The translations under genes were made by a program, and so were the position numbers. The notes under the pieces were generated by a model that was given only the letters and a program-made list of their open reading frames with translations, was not told where the DNA came from and did no database searches. A stretch of DNA of 64,000 nt from a virus: positions 1 through 64,000 of IMG/VR virus record IMGVR_UViG_3300032116_000122. One strand, written 5' to 3'. Of the stretch, positions 22,050 to 30,677 are shown piece by piece; position 1 is the first letter of the stretch; each line of letters opens with the position of its first letter.

Positions 22050-22451
22050 ATGGCTGTAGCCCCCGCCCCAATGTTCCCAGAAAAGGGTGACCCACAATTT
22101 GAGCGCTCACTTGCTCCCAGCATTCCCATGAACCGTGGTCCACTCCGCTTTGAGGAAGGCGTAGCAACTGACACCGACGTTCCCATGGACTTCAGCATTG
22201 GCGCCTACCAGGACACTGCTCCTTCGCCAATGCGGGTGAACCATAACAACCCCGAGATGTTCTACAAGTACCCTGAGGAGACCATGCGTGAGCGTGCTCA
22301 CGTTGGCTCAGCTACCTGGATTGAAGCCCCTGACCACCTCCAAGAGTTCGTCATGGGTTCAATGTCAGGCGACGGCATGCCTCAGTTTGAGTACTCCTAT
22401 AACACAGGTGGGCACATGAATCTTCCCAACAAGACGGTTGTTTCTGGCTGA
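22050..22451 (+). CDS. Hypothetical protein, strong RBS
   Basis: The 133-residue product has an ideal AGGAGG site 7 nt before the ATG. Codons are host-like (GCC, CTC, ACC, CGT), as in the major capsid gene, which suggests high expression. The sequence is Pro-, Met- and Gly-rich, with little predicted helix: APAPMFPEKGD, NPEMFYKYPEETMRERA, NTGGHMNLPN. It has no Cys or membrane segment. It could be an abundant virion component such as a decoration protein. No family is recognised. Confidence 0.55.
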   Translation: MAVAPAPMFPEKGDPQFERSLAPSIPMNRGPLRFEEGVATDTDVPMDFSIGAYQDTAPSPMRVNHNNPEMFYKYPEETMRERAHVGSATWIEAPDHLQEFVMGSMSGDGMPQFEYSYNTGGHMNLPNKTVVSG

Positions 22452-22490
22452 GATCTGATACAGTAAGTGCTCCACCAAAAAGGAGCACTT

Positions 22491-22652
22491 ATGAATATCC
22501 TGCAGATTGCAGCAGCACTCAAATACCTTCAGCGTGTAACAGCTCGTGGAGTTGAAGAAGAGCAGGAACTCTACGCACTAATACAAGCACTTTCAAATGC
22601 GTTGCATAACGCAAAACCTGTGTATACTACGAGTGGCACAACTGCCGCATAA
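22491..22652 (+). CDS. Small helical protein, 53 aa
   Basis: The start at 22491 has AAGGAG 5 nt before it; an upstream in-frame TTG or CTG-like start at 22467 is less likely. The product is an Ala/Leu/Gln-rich helical hairpin (LQIAAALKYLQRV; ELYALIQALSNALHNA) with a Thr-rich tail. The family is unknown. It is conserved-looking in length and codon use and lies in the head block. Confidence 0.5.
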   Translation: MNILQIAAALKYLQRVTARGVEEEQELYALIQALSNALHNAKPVYTTSGTTAA

Positions 22653-22691
22653 ACACACTCTCAATCAGAGTGGTATCACAAGGAGTATTAG

Positions 22692-22967
22692 ATGTCAGAT
22701 TCCAACGGTCTTATCAAAGACTTAATGGAGCGTCACACGGGCTCTATGAAACAAAAGTGCTCGTACACGCGCATCAAAGAAAACCTTCCAGCTGATGAAG
22801 CTGGGGCTGTAGAAAACGCAGAAAAGGCAATAAAGACTGACTCTGGTAACGGTAGAGCAAAGATCTACTCTTGCACTTGGTTGTCTGAAATCCTAACCAA
22901 GAACGGTTACCCAGTTAGCTCAAGCACCATTTCTCGTCATATGAACGGGCGGTGTGGCTGTGAGTGA
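22692..22967 (+). CDS. Helix-turn-helix protein, possible TerS
   Basis: The 91-residue product starts behind AAGGAG. Its C-terminal half reads like a helix-turn-helix: TWLSEILTKNGYPVSSSTIS forms the two helices and RHMNGRCGC follows the recognition helix. Similar short proteins accompany the metallophosphoesterase in actinobacterial phages. It could be a small terminase subunit that recognises the packaging site or a transcription regulator. The stop overlaps the next gene by 14 bp. The C-terminal CGC pair is unusual for TerS. Confidence 0.55.
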   Translation: MSDSNGLIKDLMERHTGSMKQKCSYTRIKENLPADEAGAVENAEKAIKTDSGNGRAKIYSCTWLSEILTKNGYPVSSSTISRHMNGRCGCE

Positions 22968-23940
22968 TCTTGTTAAAGCGTTGACCGTTGCACCTGAATG
23001 GCCTGTAGTACAGCCAGGACCATCTGTACGAATGCCGAAACTGACGGCAAAAGCATCATCTAACAAAGATGGGTATGAAACCTGTGTGGTTCTACCAGAC
23101 ATGCAGATTGGTTACTTTAGAGCTCGTTCTGGTGAGCTAGAGCCAACACACGACGAAGAAGCAATCGATATTGCATTTTCGATAGTTAAGAATCTAAACC
23201 CAGATCTAGTGGTTTTGGTTGGAGATAACTTGGACTTTCCTGAATTTGGAAAGTACAGATTAAGCAGTGCGTATGCATTGACGACGCAAGCGTCCATAGA
23301 CCGGGCTACAGTACTTTGTGCTCAATTACGCACGGTTGCCCCAAACGCTAGAATAGTTTGGTTAGCTGGTAACCACGAAGAAAGATTGGTGAACTTTGTC
23401 CTCGACAATGCGAAAGCAGCATTCGGCATCAAGCGTGGTAACACCCCTGACTCTTGGCCTGTTCTGTCTATCCCTTATCTCTGCCGTTTCGATGATTATG
23501 GGGTGGATTATGTACCGGGCTATCCAGCGGGACAATTTTGGATCAACCAAAGACTCCGGGTCATCCACGGCACAAAAGTACGCAGTAACGGGTCTACAGC
23601 GCATGCCTACCTCAACACAGAGAAATCCTCTGTACTATACGGGCACATCCACCGCCGCGAATGGGCGGAGCGTTCACGCGACGATTTCGATGGACCCAAG
23701 ACTATCATGGCCGCATCCCCTGGTACGTTGGCAAGATGCGACGGGACCGTACCCTCCACTAAAGGGTCCATCGACTTGGATGGACGGCCAATGACCATTG
23801 TTGAAGATTGGCAACAGGGTATTGGTGTTGTGACTTACCAACCCGGTGAGGGAAACTTTTTCTACGAGCAAATACCGTTTCATAACGGAACAGCATTCTT
23901 TAGAGGGAAGTTTTACAATGCACAAAGCCAAAAAGTCTAA
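22954..23940 (+). CDS. Calcineurin-like metallophosphoesterase
   Basis: The 328-residue enzyme has the metallophosphoesterase signature: PDMQIG near residue 49 (Gln where Asp-x-His is usual), VGDNLDFPE near residue 90, AGNHEER near residue 133, VIHGTK near 209 and LYGHIHR near 232. It should use two metal ions to hydrolyse a phosphodiester. The substrate could be nucleic acid or a cyclic nucleotide. The replaced His in the first motif may change metal binding or specificity. GTG at 22954 or 22960 is the start. Similar enzymes in the packaging region are common in actinophages, but their role is not settled. Confidence 0.82.
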   Translation: MAVSDLVKALTVAPEWPVVQPGPSVRMPKLTAKASSNKDGYETCVVLPDMQIGYFRARSGELEPTHDEEAIDIAFSIVKNLNPDLVVLVGDNLDFPEFGKYRLSSAYALTTQASIDRATVLCAQLRTVAPNARIVWLAGNHEERLVNFVLDNAKAAFGIKRGNTPDSWPVLSIPYLCRFDDYGVDYVPGYPAGQFWINQRLRVIHGTKVRSNGSTAHAYLNTEKSSVLYGHIHRREWAERSRDDFDGPKTIMAASPGTLARCDGTVPSTKGSIDLDGRPMTIVEDWQQGIGVVTYQPGEGNFFYEQIPFHNGTAFFRGKFYNAQSQKV

Positions 23941-24268
23941 GAAACCTACTATTCCAAAGCTTGCTTTAATTACATGGCTTGACGCCTTTGATGGCCCTAC
24001 TGGGTGGGTGGACCCCACAGAATACAAGCCCCACCCAGTTCGGCCAATCTCAATTGGTTGGGTAGTAGAAGACTTTTTGAAAGACCACATTACGTTAGTT
24101 GGTACGTGGTTAGCAGACCGTAACGAGTTAGATAGTAAGGTTTATTACAGCAATCCTTCTCATATCCCGTTAGGGATGGTACAATCAATAACATACATTG
24201 ACGTTCCAAGTTCTATAGAACAACTAATCATTAATGATCTAAACACCAGGGGATTTAATGCCGATTGA
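23918..24268 (+). CDS. Hypothetical protein between MPE and portal
   Basis: I choose the ATG at 23918, preceded by AGAGGGAAG, over an in-frame upstream start at 23846 that would lie deep in the phosphoesterase gene. The 116-residue product is basic at the N-terminus, then has an LITWLDAFDGPTGWVD segment and a WVVEDFLKDHITLVGTWL segment. This WxDA..GW pattern occurs in small phage proteins that flank portal genes, of unknown job. It overlaps both neighbours, by 23 and 11 bp. Confidence 0.55.
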   Translation: MHKAKKSKKPTIPKLALITWLDAFDGPTGWVDPTEYKPHPVRPISIGWVVEDFLKDHITLVGTWLADRNELDSKVYYSNPSHIPLGMVQSITYIDVPSSIEQLIINDLNTRGFNAD

Positions 24269-25952
24269 TTTCTGGTCACCGAGTTACAGAGCTTCTTCTA
24301 GTGACTTAACTGTTGCTATATCCCCTCTTGGTCTGGTTGAGCTTGCTGACGAAGAGTTTGAAGTACATGGACCTCGCTTAAACCGCTATAGTGCATGTTG
24401 GGCATGGTACCTTGGTCACCACTGGTCATATCGTCGTGAGCAGGGCGAACAAAACATCACCCTAAACTACACTAGAACTTTTGCCGATTACATTACAAAC
24501 TTTTGTTTTGGTAAGGGCGTTCAATGGAAAGTTCCAGAGCAAAACGCTGCAATTATTCCCCACCTACTCCACAAAGTTTGGGAAGTAGACAACTCTAAGC
24601 ACAACGTTCTATGGGAAATGGGGCAGCTTGCTGGAGTAACAGGTGACTGCTTTGTCAAGGTTGCTTACGAAGAACCCTTTATTGATCCTCTAGGGATTAT
24701 GAACGAAGGGCGAATCAGAGTAATCCCATTAAACCCTGCCCACTGCTTCCCTGAGTACCACCCACATGATCGTGATCGTCTTCTGAGGTTTAAGCTCAAG
24801 TATCGATTCTGGGGGACTTCTCCAGAAGGTACACGGCAGGTATACACCTTTACTGAAATCCTTACTGATGACAGTATTGAGCAATACATCAATGATGAAC
24901 TAGTGGATCAGTACCCTAACCCAATTGGCCGTGTGCCAGTAGTACATATTCCAAATATGACTATCTCGTCGTCACCTTGGGGTCAATCTGACATTTGGGA
25001 CATAATCCCACTTAACCGCGAACTAAACGAAAAGATGACCGAAATATCGGACATCATTAACTACCATGCTGCTCCCGTGACAATCATTATTGGTGCTAAG
25101 GCAAGCCAGCTAGAGCGTGGACCAAAGAAGGTTTGGGCTGGGTTGCCAAAGGATGCGTCAGTTACAAACCTAGAGTCACGTGGTGACATGGCTGGAGCTC
25201 TTCAATACATTCAGTTCCTAAAGCGTGTTATGCACGAAATAACTGGAGTACCAGAGACCGCCCTCGGCCAGTTCCAACCAGTGTCTAACACTTCTGGTGT
25301 AGCTTTGTCAATCCAATATCAGCCGTTGATGAATCGCTACAACATGAAGAGAATCCATTTTACAAAAGGTCTGGAAAAGATTAACGAAATAATAATCCGA
25401 ACTGCTGCAATTTTCCAACCTGAGCTTCTTATTTACGACCCCTCTAAAGCCGAAGCACCAGAGGGTGATCAATTGCCACAACTTGACCCATCTGATCCTT
25501 TGACATACAAGACTCAAATACACTGGCCAGAACCACTACCAGTTGATGTGCTTATTAAACTTAACGAAGCTCAGGCCAAGATGGCGATGGGGCTTGAGTC
25601 CAAAGAAGGCGCTATGCGTATGTTGGGTGAAGAGTTCCCACGTGAAAAACTTGCTGAGATATTTGAAGAATTGCGAGATGATGCTATTGATCAAGGAGCG
25701 CTTGACATGCTTCGCGCACAGATCAACCAAGCGGTCATGCTTGCCACAGGCTTGCTACCTGGCCCCGAGGGTACCAGCACGGTACCCGCTGGAGGTGCTA
25801 ATGTAACAAGTGCAGGTTCTCCTGCCCAACCTGGAGGTACCTTACCGGGAACCCAGGCGGTAGGCGGTCCTGTAGAAGGAATGGTAAACAATATAGTTGC
25901 AAAGGCATACGGAGCTAGGTTTGCCCAGCGTCGTGTTCCTGACGAAGAATAA
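24258..25952 (+). CDS. Portal protein
   Basis: The 564-residue protein is the dodecameric DNA gate of the head. It follows the terminase with the expected size. The sequence fits the SPP1 gp6-like portal group: a YLGHHWSYRREQGEQNITLNY segment near residue 50, VTGDCFVKVAYEEP near residue 125, a helical crown region, and a PETALGQFQPVSNTSGVALS segment near residue 335 typical of portal stem/wing boundaries. A long acidic helical C-terminus and a Gly/Pro/Thr-rich tail complete it. The scaffold follows 50 bp later, and the capsid gene after that. Confidence 0.85.
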   Translation: MPIDFWSPSYRASSSDLTVAISPLGLVELADEEFEVHGPRLNRYSACWAWYLGHHWSYRREQGEQNITLNYTRTFADYITNFCFGKGVQWKVPEQNAAIIPHLLHKVWEVDNSKHNVLWEMGQLAGVTGDCFVKVAYEEPFIDPLGIMNEGRIRVIPLNPAHCFPEYHPHDRDRLLRFKLKYRFWGTSPEGTRQVYTFTEILTDDSIEQYINDELVDQYPNPIGRVPVVHIPNMTISSSPWGQSDIWDIIPLNRELNEKMTEISDIINYHAAPVTIIIGAKASQLERGPKKVWAGLPKDASVTNLESRGDMAGALQYIQFLKRVMHEITGVPETALGQFQPVSNTSGVALSIQYQPLMNRYNMKRIHFTKGLEKINEIIIRTAAIFQPELLIYDPSKAEAPEGDQLPQLDPSDPLTYKTQIHWPEPLPVDVLIKLNEAQAKMAMGLESKEGAMRMLGEEFPREKLAEIFEELRDDAIDQGALDMLRAQINQAVMLATGLLPGPEGTSTVPAGGANVTSAGSPAQPGGTLPGTQAVGGPVEGMVNNIVAKAYGARFAQRRVPDEE

Positions 25953-26002
25953 ATAGTTGTTTTAAATCAGTCATTATCAGCCCAACTAAAAGAGGTTAAC
26001 TT

Positions 26003-26776
26003 ATGTCAAAGTTTGAAGATGGTATTCAGGTTCCCGTAGATCCGGAAGAAGCTCCGGCTCCAAAGGTTCAGGAAGAAAAGTACTTCTCTGAAGAGGACAT
26101 CCAAAAGGTGCGCCAGCAGGAGAAGGAGAAGATGTATAAGCGTCTAGAGGACGCTGATCATCGTGTCAAGTCAATGGAAGAGCAGTTAAACCTGCTTAGT
26201 AGCGAACGTGAAAAGGCCATTAAAGAGGCCGCAGATCGCGCTAAGAAGGAAGCTGAGCTCATTCGTCAACGTGAGCTTGAAGAGCTAAGTTCCAAGGAAC
26301 TCCTCATGAAGAAAGAGGACGAGTGGAACCAGCGAATCAACCAGGTCGAGAACGAATGGGGCCAGAAGTTTGCCGAGCTTGAAAAGCAGCGGCAGGCTCA
26401 GGATGCCATGCTTGAAAAGGAGCGCTATCTCCAGCAACTAGAGGCTTACCGCCAGAGACGTATTCAGGCGGAGTCAGAAACCATCATTCCAGAGCTGCGC
26501 GATCTTATTTCAGGTAATACTGAAGAGGAGATTGAACACAGCATTACCGTACTTCGTGATAGAAGTACTGCTATAATTGAATCAATCCAGCAAGCGAGTC
26601 CCCCTCGCTTGAAGGGGGCTCCGGTAACGGCTCCTCCGTCTGGGCCACTGGACAACCAAATGGAATACCAAACGGTTAGCGCGGAGGATATCCGCAATAT
26701 GCCGATGGATCAATATGTAAAAATGCGTGAAAAGTTACTGTCAGCAACACGGTCTCAGCAACGGGGCCGCTACTAA
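26003..26776 (+). CDS. Scaffold protein
   Basis: The 257-residue product is almost all charged helix. From residue 25 to 185 it is a continuous coiled coil rich in Glu, Lys, Gln and Arg (for example KEAELIRQRELEELSSKE). The last 70 residues are looser and end RSQQRGRY, a basic tail that could bind the capsid protein. Position between portal and major capsid gene and this composition match phage scaffolds, which guide prohead assembly and leave before packaging. A maturation protease is not obvious nearby, so the scaffold may exit intact. Confidence 0.82.
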   Translation: MSKFEDGIQVPVDPEEAPAPKVQEEKYFSEEDIQKVRQQEKEKMYKRLEDADHRVKSMEEQLNLLSSEREKAIKEAADRAKKEAELIRQRELEELSSKELLMKKEDEWNQRINQVENEWGQKFAELEKQRQAQDAMLEKERYLQQLEAYRQRRIQAESETIIPELRDLISGNTEEEIEHSITVLRDRSTAIIESIQQASPPRLKGAPVTAPPSGPLDNQMEYQTVSAEDIRNMPMDQYVKMREKLLSATRSQQRGRY

Positions 26777-26811
26777 ACCCAAACTAACCCTATCCATCGG
26801 AGGATATTAAC

Positions 26812-27918
26812 ATGGCATTACCCGCACCAGCAGGTGGAGCAATTACAGGTACAGCTACCGGTTCAGTGACCGGTTATACTGACGGTAGTTCCGCTCTATC
26901 TCCCGCAATCCAGCAAATTTGGTCAAAGGAAATCCTATTCCAGGCCATGCCCGTGCTTCGCTTTGAGCAGTTCGCTGTTAAGAAGACTGAACTCGGTGTC
27001 ATGCCCGGTTTGACCATCAACTTCATGCGTTACAACAACCTGTCAGTTGATGAGTCAGCAGGAGCAACCCTTAGCGAAGGTACCCGTATGGAGCCCGTCG
27101 CTTTGTCCGCAAGCCAAATTCAGATCACCGTAAGCGAGCATGGTAAGGCTGTTGCCGTTACCGAGTTGCTGCTCAACGCATCATTCGATGACGTTATGGC
27201 ATCAGCTTCTCGTCTACTTGGTCGTCACATGGCCCAGAGCATGGACATCCAGGCTCGCAACACCCTCTACAAGAACGGTGTACCGTTCGGTGGCGGATCA
27301 GCTGTTCCTCCAAGCGTTGTGTTTGGTCGTAATGCTGCTACCACCCGTGGAGCCATCAGCCCCTACGACGCTGGCACCCTAGGTTCAGCTTCTGCCCCCG
27401 GTTACCTCAGCCCCGCCTCCATCAAGGACGCAGTTGAAGTTCTCGCCGGTCAGAACATCCCCCGTTTGGGCGACACCTACGTCTGCTTCGTACACCCAAG
27501 CCAGAGCCGTTCACTCCGTGACTGGCCTGAGTTCATCGAAGTCACCAAGTACGCTGCCCCCGGCAACTTCATGCTTGGTGAAATCGGTCGTCTGTACGAC
27601 GTAGTGTTCATCGAAACCACTCAGGTTAAGAAGGGCTTGGACGCCACTGCTGCTTCCGCTCCTCTGTACGGAATGGGTTCAACACTAGACACCAGCGCTA
27701 CCTCTGGCTTCCAGGAAAACGCCGAGGCTTACAACGCCATCATGATCGGTGACAACGCTTTCGGTCACGCAATCAGCCTCCCGGTTGAGCTCCGTGACGG
27801 CGGTGTCATTGACTTCGGTCGTGAGCACGGTCTTGCCTGGTACGCCATCTGGGGATTCGGTGTAATCACCCACGAAAGCCGAGTAATTCTCAACACACTC
27901 GGTGGCGCAATTTCCTGA
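26812..27918 (+). CDS. Major capsid protein
   Basis: The 368-residue protein forms the head shell. It follows the scaffold, has a strong CGGAGG site and the most optimised codon use in the window, as expected for the most abundant product. The pattern WSKEILFQAMPVLRFEQFA, LGVMPGLTINFMRYNN, TLSEGTRMEPVALS and LLGRHMAQSMDIQARNTLY resembles the N4 gp56-like group of HK97-fold capsid proteins. A strong terminator lies 22 bp after the stop, so its transcript can end here. Confidence 0.9.
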   Translation: MALPAPAGGAITGTATGSVTGYTDGSSALSPAIQQIWSKEILFQAMPVLRFEQFAVKKTELGVMPGLTINFMRYNNLSVDESAGATLSEGTRMEPVALSASQIQITVSEHGKAVAVTELLLNASFDDVMASASRLLGRHMAQSMDIQARNTLYKNGVPFGGGSAVPPSVVFGRNAATTRGAISPYDAGTLGSASAPGYLSPASIKDAVEVLAGQNIPRLGDTYVCFVHPSQSRSLRDWPEFIEVTKYAAPGNFMLGEIGRLYDVVFIETTQVKKGLDATAASAPLYGMGSTLDTSATSGFQENAEAYNAIMIGDNAFGHAISLPVELRDGGVIDFGREHGLAWYAIWGFGVITHESRVILNTLGGAIS

Positions 27919-27940
27919 ACTTAACGTTCAGATGATGTAG

Positions 27941-27968
27941 TATGGTGGGGGGTAATTCCCCCACCATA
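27941..27968 (+). terminator. Terminator after capsid gene
   Basis: TATGGTGGGGG and CCCCCACCATA form a perfect 11-bp stem around GTAATT, followed by TTGCTTTAT. It lies directly behind the major capsid gene and probably limits read-through into the connector genes. Confidence 0.75.
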
Positions 27969-28002
27969 TTGCTTTATATGGTAAAACTAAAAGGAGAACA
28001 CA

Positions 28003-28254
28003 ATGCCTCGTAAAATTACAACAACAACAAATTGGGCAGAACCCGCTGAAGAGCAGGATGAAGTAGTAATCGAAGAGCCCGTTACCGTCTCTAGCACGGA
28101 CGGGGACTTTGTTAAGGCCCGAGTAAAGGGAACCTGGCTCATGATCTGGGGACTAACAAGATTTGACTTCAAGGACGGCAAGACCTACAAGCTTCCAAAG
28201 GATCTTTTTAACTACCTTCGTGCAAACGGAAACATTTACGACACTATGGCTTGA
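28003..28254 (+). CDS. Small conserved head-region protein
   Basis: The 83-residue product starts behind AAGGAG. The N-terminal 30 residues are polar and acidic; the rest forms a small domain with VKARVKGTWLMIWGLTRFDF and KTYKLPKDLFNYLRANGNIYD segments. Proteins with this F-D-G-K-T-Y-x-L-P layout follow capsid genes in other actinophages, so it may be a head completion or vertex protein. That link is from recalled context, not a motif with known function. Confidence 0.55.
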   Translation: MPRKITTTTNWAEPAEEQDEVVIEEPVTVSSTDGDFVKARVKGTWLMIWGLTRFDFKDGKTYKLPKDLFNYLRANGNIYDTMA

Positions 28255-28261
28255 GGTGTAA

Positions 28262-29710
28262 ATGCCTTACATAATCCCTAACGCAACTGACGTTGACGGT
28301 ACTAAATTTATTGCCCTGGATCAAGCTGAACCAGACTCACTTGATTTTCAAATTTTGGGTGATAGATCTACTGGTGTATTGTCTGGGTGCGCAGTAACTT
28401 CCTCAACGTCATCTGGCTTAATTGCCATCGCTAGTGGATTTGTAGCCCTCAGAGGAGTAGTGTACGAAGTTTCTGGAGATGCTGGTAAGGCACTAAGCGC
28501 CGGTCCATCATCTGGATATAGGTTTGATGCTGTTGTTGTTAGGTGCACACCGGCAACAAACACTGCGACTATCACAATTATTGATGGTGTTCAAAGTGTT
28601 ACAAACCCAACTTATCCTAAGTCAGCAGCACGTCTGCTAACTACCACTGGGGTTAGCACATCTACGTACATCACAGAAGACGATGTTGTTTTGGCTATGG
28701 TGTTCCGTCAGGGAGCAACCTCTCCTTCAAACGCCAACATCGTTGACAAGCGTGTAAACGTCCCATCTACCACAAGCCTCCGTGGGAATGCAGTGCCGTC
28801 AAACGGTATTGGTTCAAACGGCGATTTTTACTATAAAAACGCTGTAGGCGCTAGTTCATCAGGTGTGTACGTTAAGCGTGATGGGGCATGGATTGAGCTC
28901 CTACTAAGTGAGGACTCTGGGTCAGTAACACCTATTGGGTCAATTATTATGTGGCCAAGTAACGCTACGAGCCCAAACCCTGCTGGTAAAACGTTTTGGC
29001 TAGAGTGTAATGGTCAGATGGTCTCAAAAGAGTCGTACGCTGCGTTGTACGGGCTTATAGGTGACGATTATGGATCAGAAACAACCACCCAATTTGCACT
29101 TCCAAATATGTACTCTTCGACATCAAAGTTTGTTACTGGTAACTCTACGGCGGGAATCGTTAGTGGAAGTTCAACAATATCCATTAGTGAGAACAACTTG
29201 CCCAGCCACACCCACAGTCTTGGGGCGCACACTCACACAATTGGTGATCACACACATAGTATTGCCCATGGTCATGGTTCTGGCAACACTGTCAATGGTG
29301 GGCAACACAGCCACCAACCCTTGGGTGGTCAAGACGAAACGCCGTCAGAAGGTATTGGGTTTGTTACTAGGCTTGGACAAGCAATTGCTGGAGTTCTATA
29401 CCCTAATACCTTAGGGTGGCTCAAAGGGTATGTAATACCTGGGTCAGCTACCGCTGATTTAGTTGCAGATGGGCTAACAGGTATTGTTGGTCAAGGAATG
29501 CAGGCACACTACACTCTCAATACCACTGAGCACTCCGGGCACACCCACGTGTTTGTTACTCCTGAACACTCAGGAACAAGTGGTTCCGTTGTAAACCAAG
29601 CATCCTCAACTGGGCCGTCAACCGGTGACACAGGTTCAACTGGTGGTTCAACCCCAATAACCCATGTGCAACCAAACATCAGTATGCGCTGGTTTATAAG
29701 AGCAAAATGA
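28262..29710 (+). CDS. Tail collar fibre with His clusters
   Basis: The 482-residue product has an N-terminal attachment domain of about 170 residues. A phage tail collar domain follows (PIGSIIMWPSN, WLECNGQMVSKESYAALYGLIGD, FALPNM). Next is a shaft with a dense His-x-His run near residue 320 (HTHSLGAHTHTIGDHTHSIA), and the protein ends HVQPNISMRWFIRAK, the usual collar C-terminus. In T4 gp12 and related fibres HxH pairs hold iron ions on the trimer axis, so a metal-stabilised needle is likely. Its place among head genes rather than the fibre cluster is unusual. The stop overlaps the next start. Confidence 0.8.
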   Translation: MPYIIPNATDVDGTKFIALDQAEPDSLDFQILGDRSTGVLSGCAVTSSTSSGLIAIASGFVALRGVVYEVSGDAGKALSAGPSSGYRFDAVVVRCTPATNTATITIIDGVQSVTNPTYPKSAARLLTTTGVSTSTYITEDDVVLAMVFRQGATSPSNANIVDKRVNVPSTTSLRGNAVPSNGIGSNGDFYYKNAVGASSSGVYVKRDGAWIELLLSEDSGSVTPIGSIIMWPSNATSPNPAGKTFWLECNGQMVSKESYAALYGLIGDDYGSETTTQFALPNMYSSTSKFVTGNSTAGIVSGSSTISISENNLPSHTHSLGAHTHTIGDHTHSIAHGHGSGNTVNGGQHSHQPLGGQDETPSEGIGFVTRLGQAIAGVLYPNTLGWLKGYVIPGSATADLVADGLTGIVGQGMQAHYTLNTTEHSGHTHVFVTPEHSGTSGSVVNQASSTGPSTGDTGSTGGSTPITHVQPNISMRWFIRAK

Positions 29711-29862
29711 CAGAAAAACTGCCTAAGCCATCTGGCACTGCCGACCAGATCAAGTTAAGGAAGGTAACCGCTGCTACGTCTATGCGTATAGAGCAGCCTG
29801 CGTTAAACCAACCTACACAAAAAACCGTCCCAGGCAAGGACTCAGCAGACACTCCGTCATAA
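29707..29862 (+). CDS. Small basic/disordered protein, 51 aa
   Basis: The gene begins in the ATGA overlap with the collar fibre and ends 14 bp before the next gene. The 51-residue product is Pro-, Lys-, Thr- and Ser-rich (MTEKLPKPSGTADQIKLRKV) and looks largely disordered. Translational coupling is the main support. Its function is unknown. Confidence 0.45.
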   Translation: MTEKLPKPSGTADQIKLRKVTAATSMRIEQPALNQPTQKTVPGKDSADTPS

Positions 29863-29864
29863 GG

Positions 29865-29870
29865 TAAACT
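29865..29870 (+). promoter_or_regulatory. TAAACT box, possible leaderless promoter
   Basis: TAAACT ends 6 bp before the ATG at 29877. An AAGG is present at 29861-29864 but lies too far (12 nt) from the ATG to be a good ribosome binding site. This fits the spacing seen before the terminase gene, with a weaker hexamer. Confidence 0.3.
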
Positions 29871-29876
29871 TATACC

Positions 29877-30677
29877 ATGGCAACATTAACAGACATTGAG
29901 AATATCGCAAGAACCTACCTCAGGGATTTCCCTAAGTTCTTTCAAACATCTTTTGATGTTGTCGGAAGAACCTATGATTTAAGCCATATCAATGTCGATT
30001 CAGAATCCTTATGGGTTGCCGTCTACACCACTGGATCTGGGTCTGCTTCTGCATTAAGTGCCTCTCAGTACTCTCTTGATGAGCGCAACGGAATACTGCG
30101 TTTAGCTAACACATATGCGTCAGGGACAAAAGTGCTGGTAGAAGGCTATTACTACGAGTGGGTTACGCCCACTGACCTTTCTTTCTACACCCAAAGGGCC
30201 CTAGAAAAGCACCTACATACCATCAACCTCTCTGTTGATCAGTTAGCTGATGTTGTAATTAATGCTATCGGTATAGCTGCAATTTGTGAGTGTCTGTGGG
30301 CTCTGATGACTGAGTACAGTCGAGACATTGACGTCATTACTTCTGAGTCAGTTCATATACCAGCAAGCCAGAGATTTAGAATGGTACAAGGTCTTCTAGC
30401 TCAGTGGGAAAAGGAATACGAACGACACGCAGCAAACCTAAACATTGGTTTTGACCGTCTTGAAGTTATGAACTTGCGAAGAGTGTCTAGAACAACCAAC
30501 AGGCTTGTCCCCTTGTACAAGCAGAAAGAGCTTGGCGACTTCTCCCCGATGGAACGACTATGGCCAGAAATTGACGATGGTATTGTTACCCCTGAGACTA
30601 AGGGTGACCGCCTTCGTGAAGATGTTTACATTGATACAACCCCGCCGTCAGGCGCTACTACTAACGCTTTCTACTGA
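29877..30677 (+). CDS. Head-tail connector protein, adaptor-like
   Basis: The 266-residue product lies between the head block and the tail block, where adaptor proteins are encoded. The first 95 residues look like a beta domain (VVGRTYDLSHINVDSES; VLVEGYYYEWV). The next 100 are helical (FYTQRALEKHLHTINLSVDQL; FRMVQGLLAQWEKEYER), and the C-terminal tail is polar. Helical bundles with long tails that insert into the portal are typical of adaptors. No motif proves it. The stop and next start overlap by one base (TGATG). Confidence 0.55.
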   Translation: MATLTDIENIARTYLRDFPKFFQTSFDVVGRTYDLSHINVDSESLWVAVYTTGSGSASALSASQYSLDERNGILRLANTYASGTKVLVEGYYYEWVTPTDLSFYTQRALEKHLHTINLSVDQLADVVINAIGIAAICECLWALMTEYSRDIDVITSESVHIPASQRFRMVQGLLAQWEKEYERHAANLNIGFDRLEVMNLRRVSRTTNRLVPLYKQKELGDFSPMERLWPEIDDGIVTPETKGDRLREDVYIDTTPPSGATTNAFY

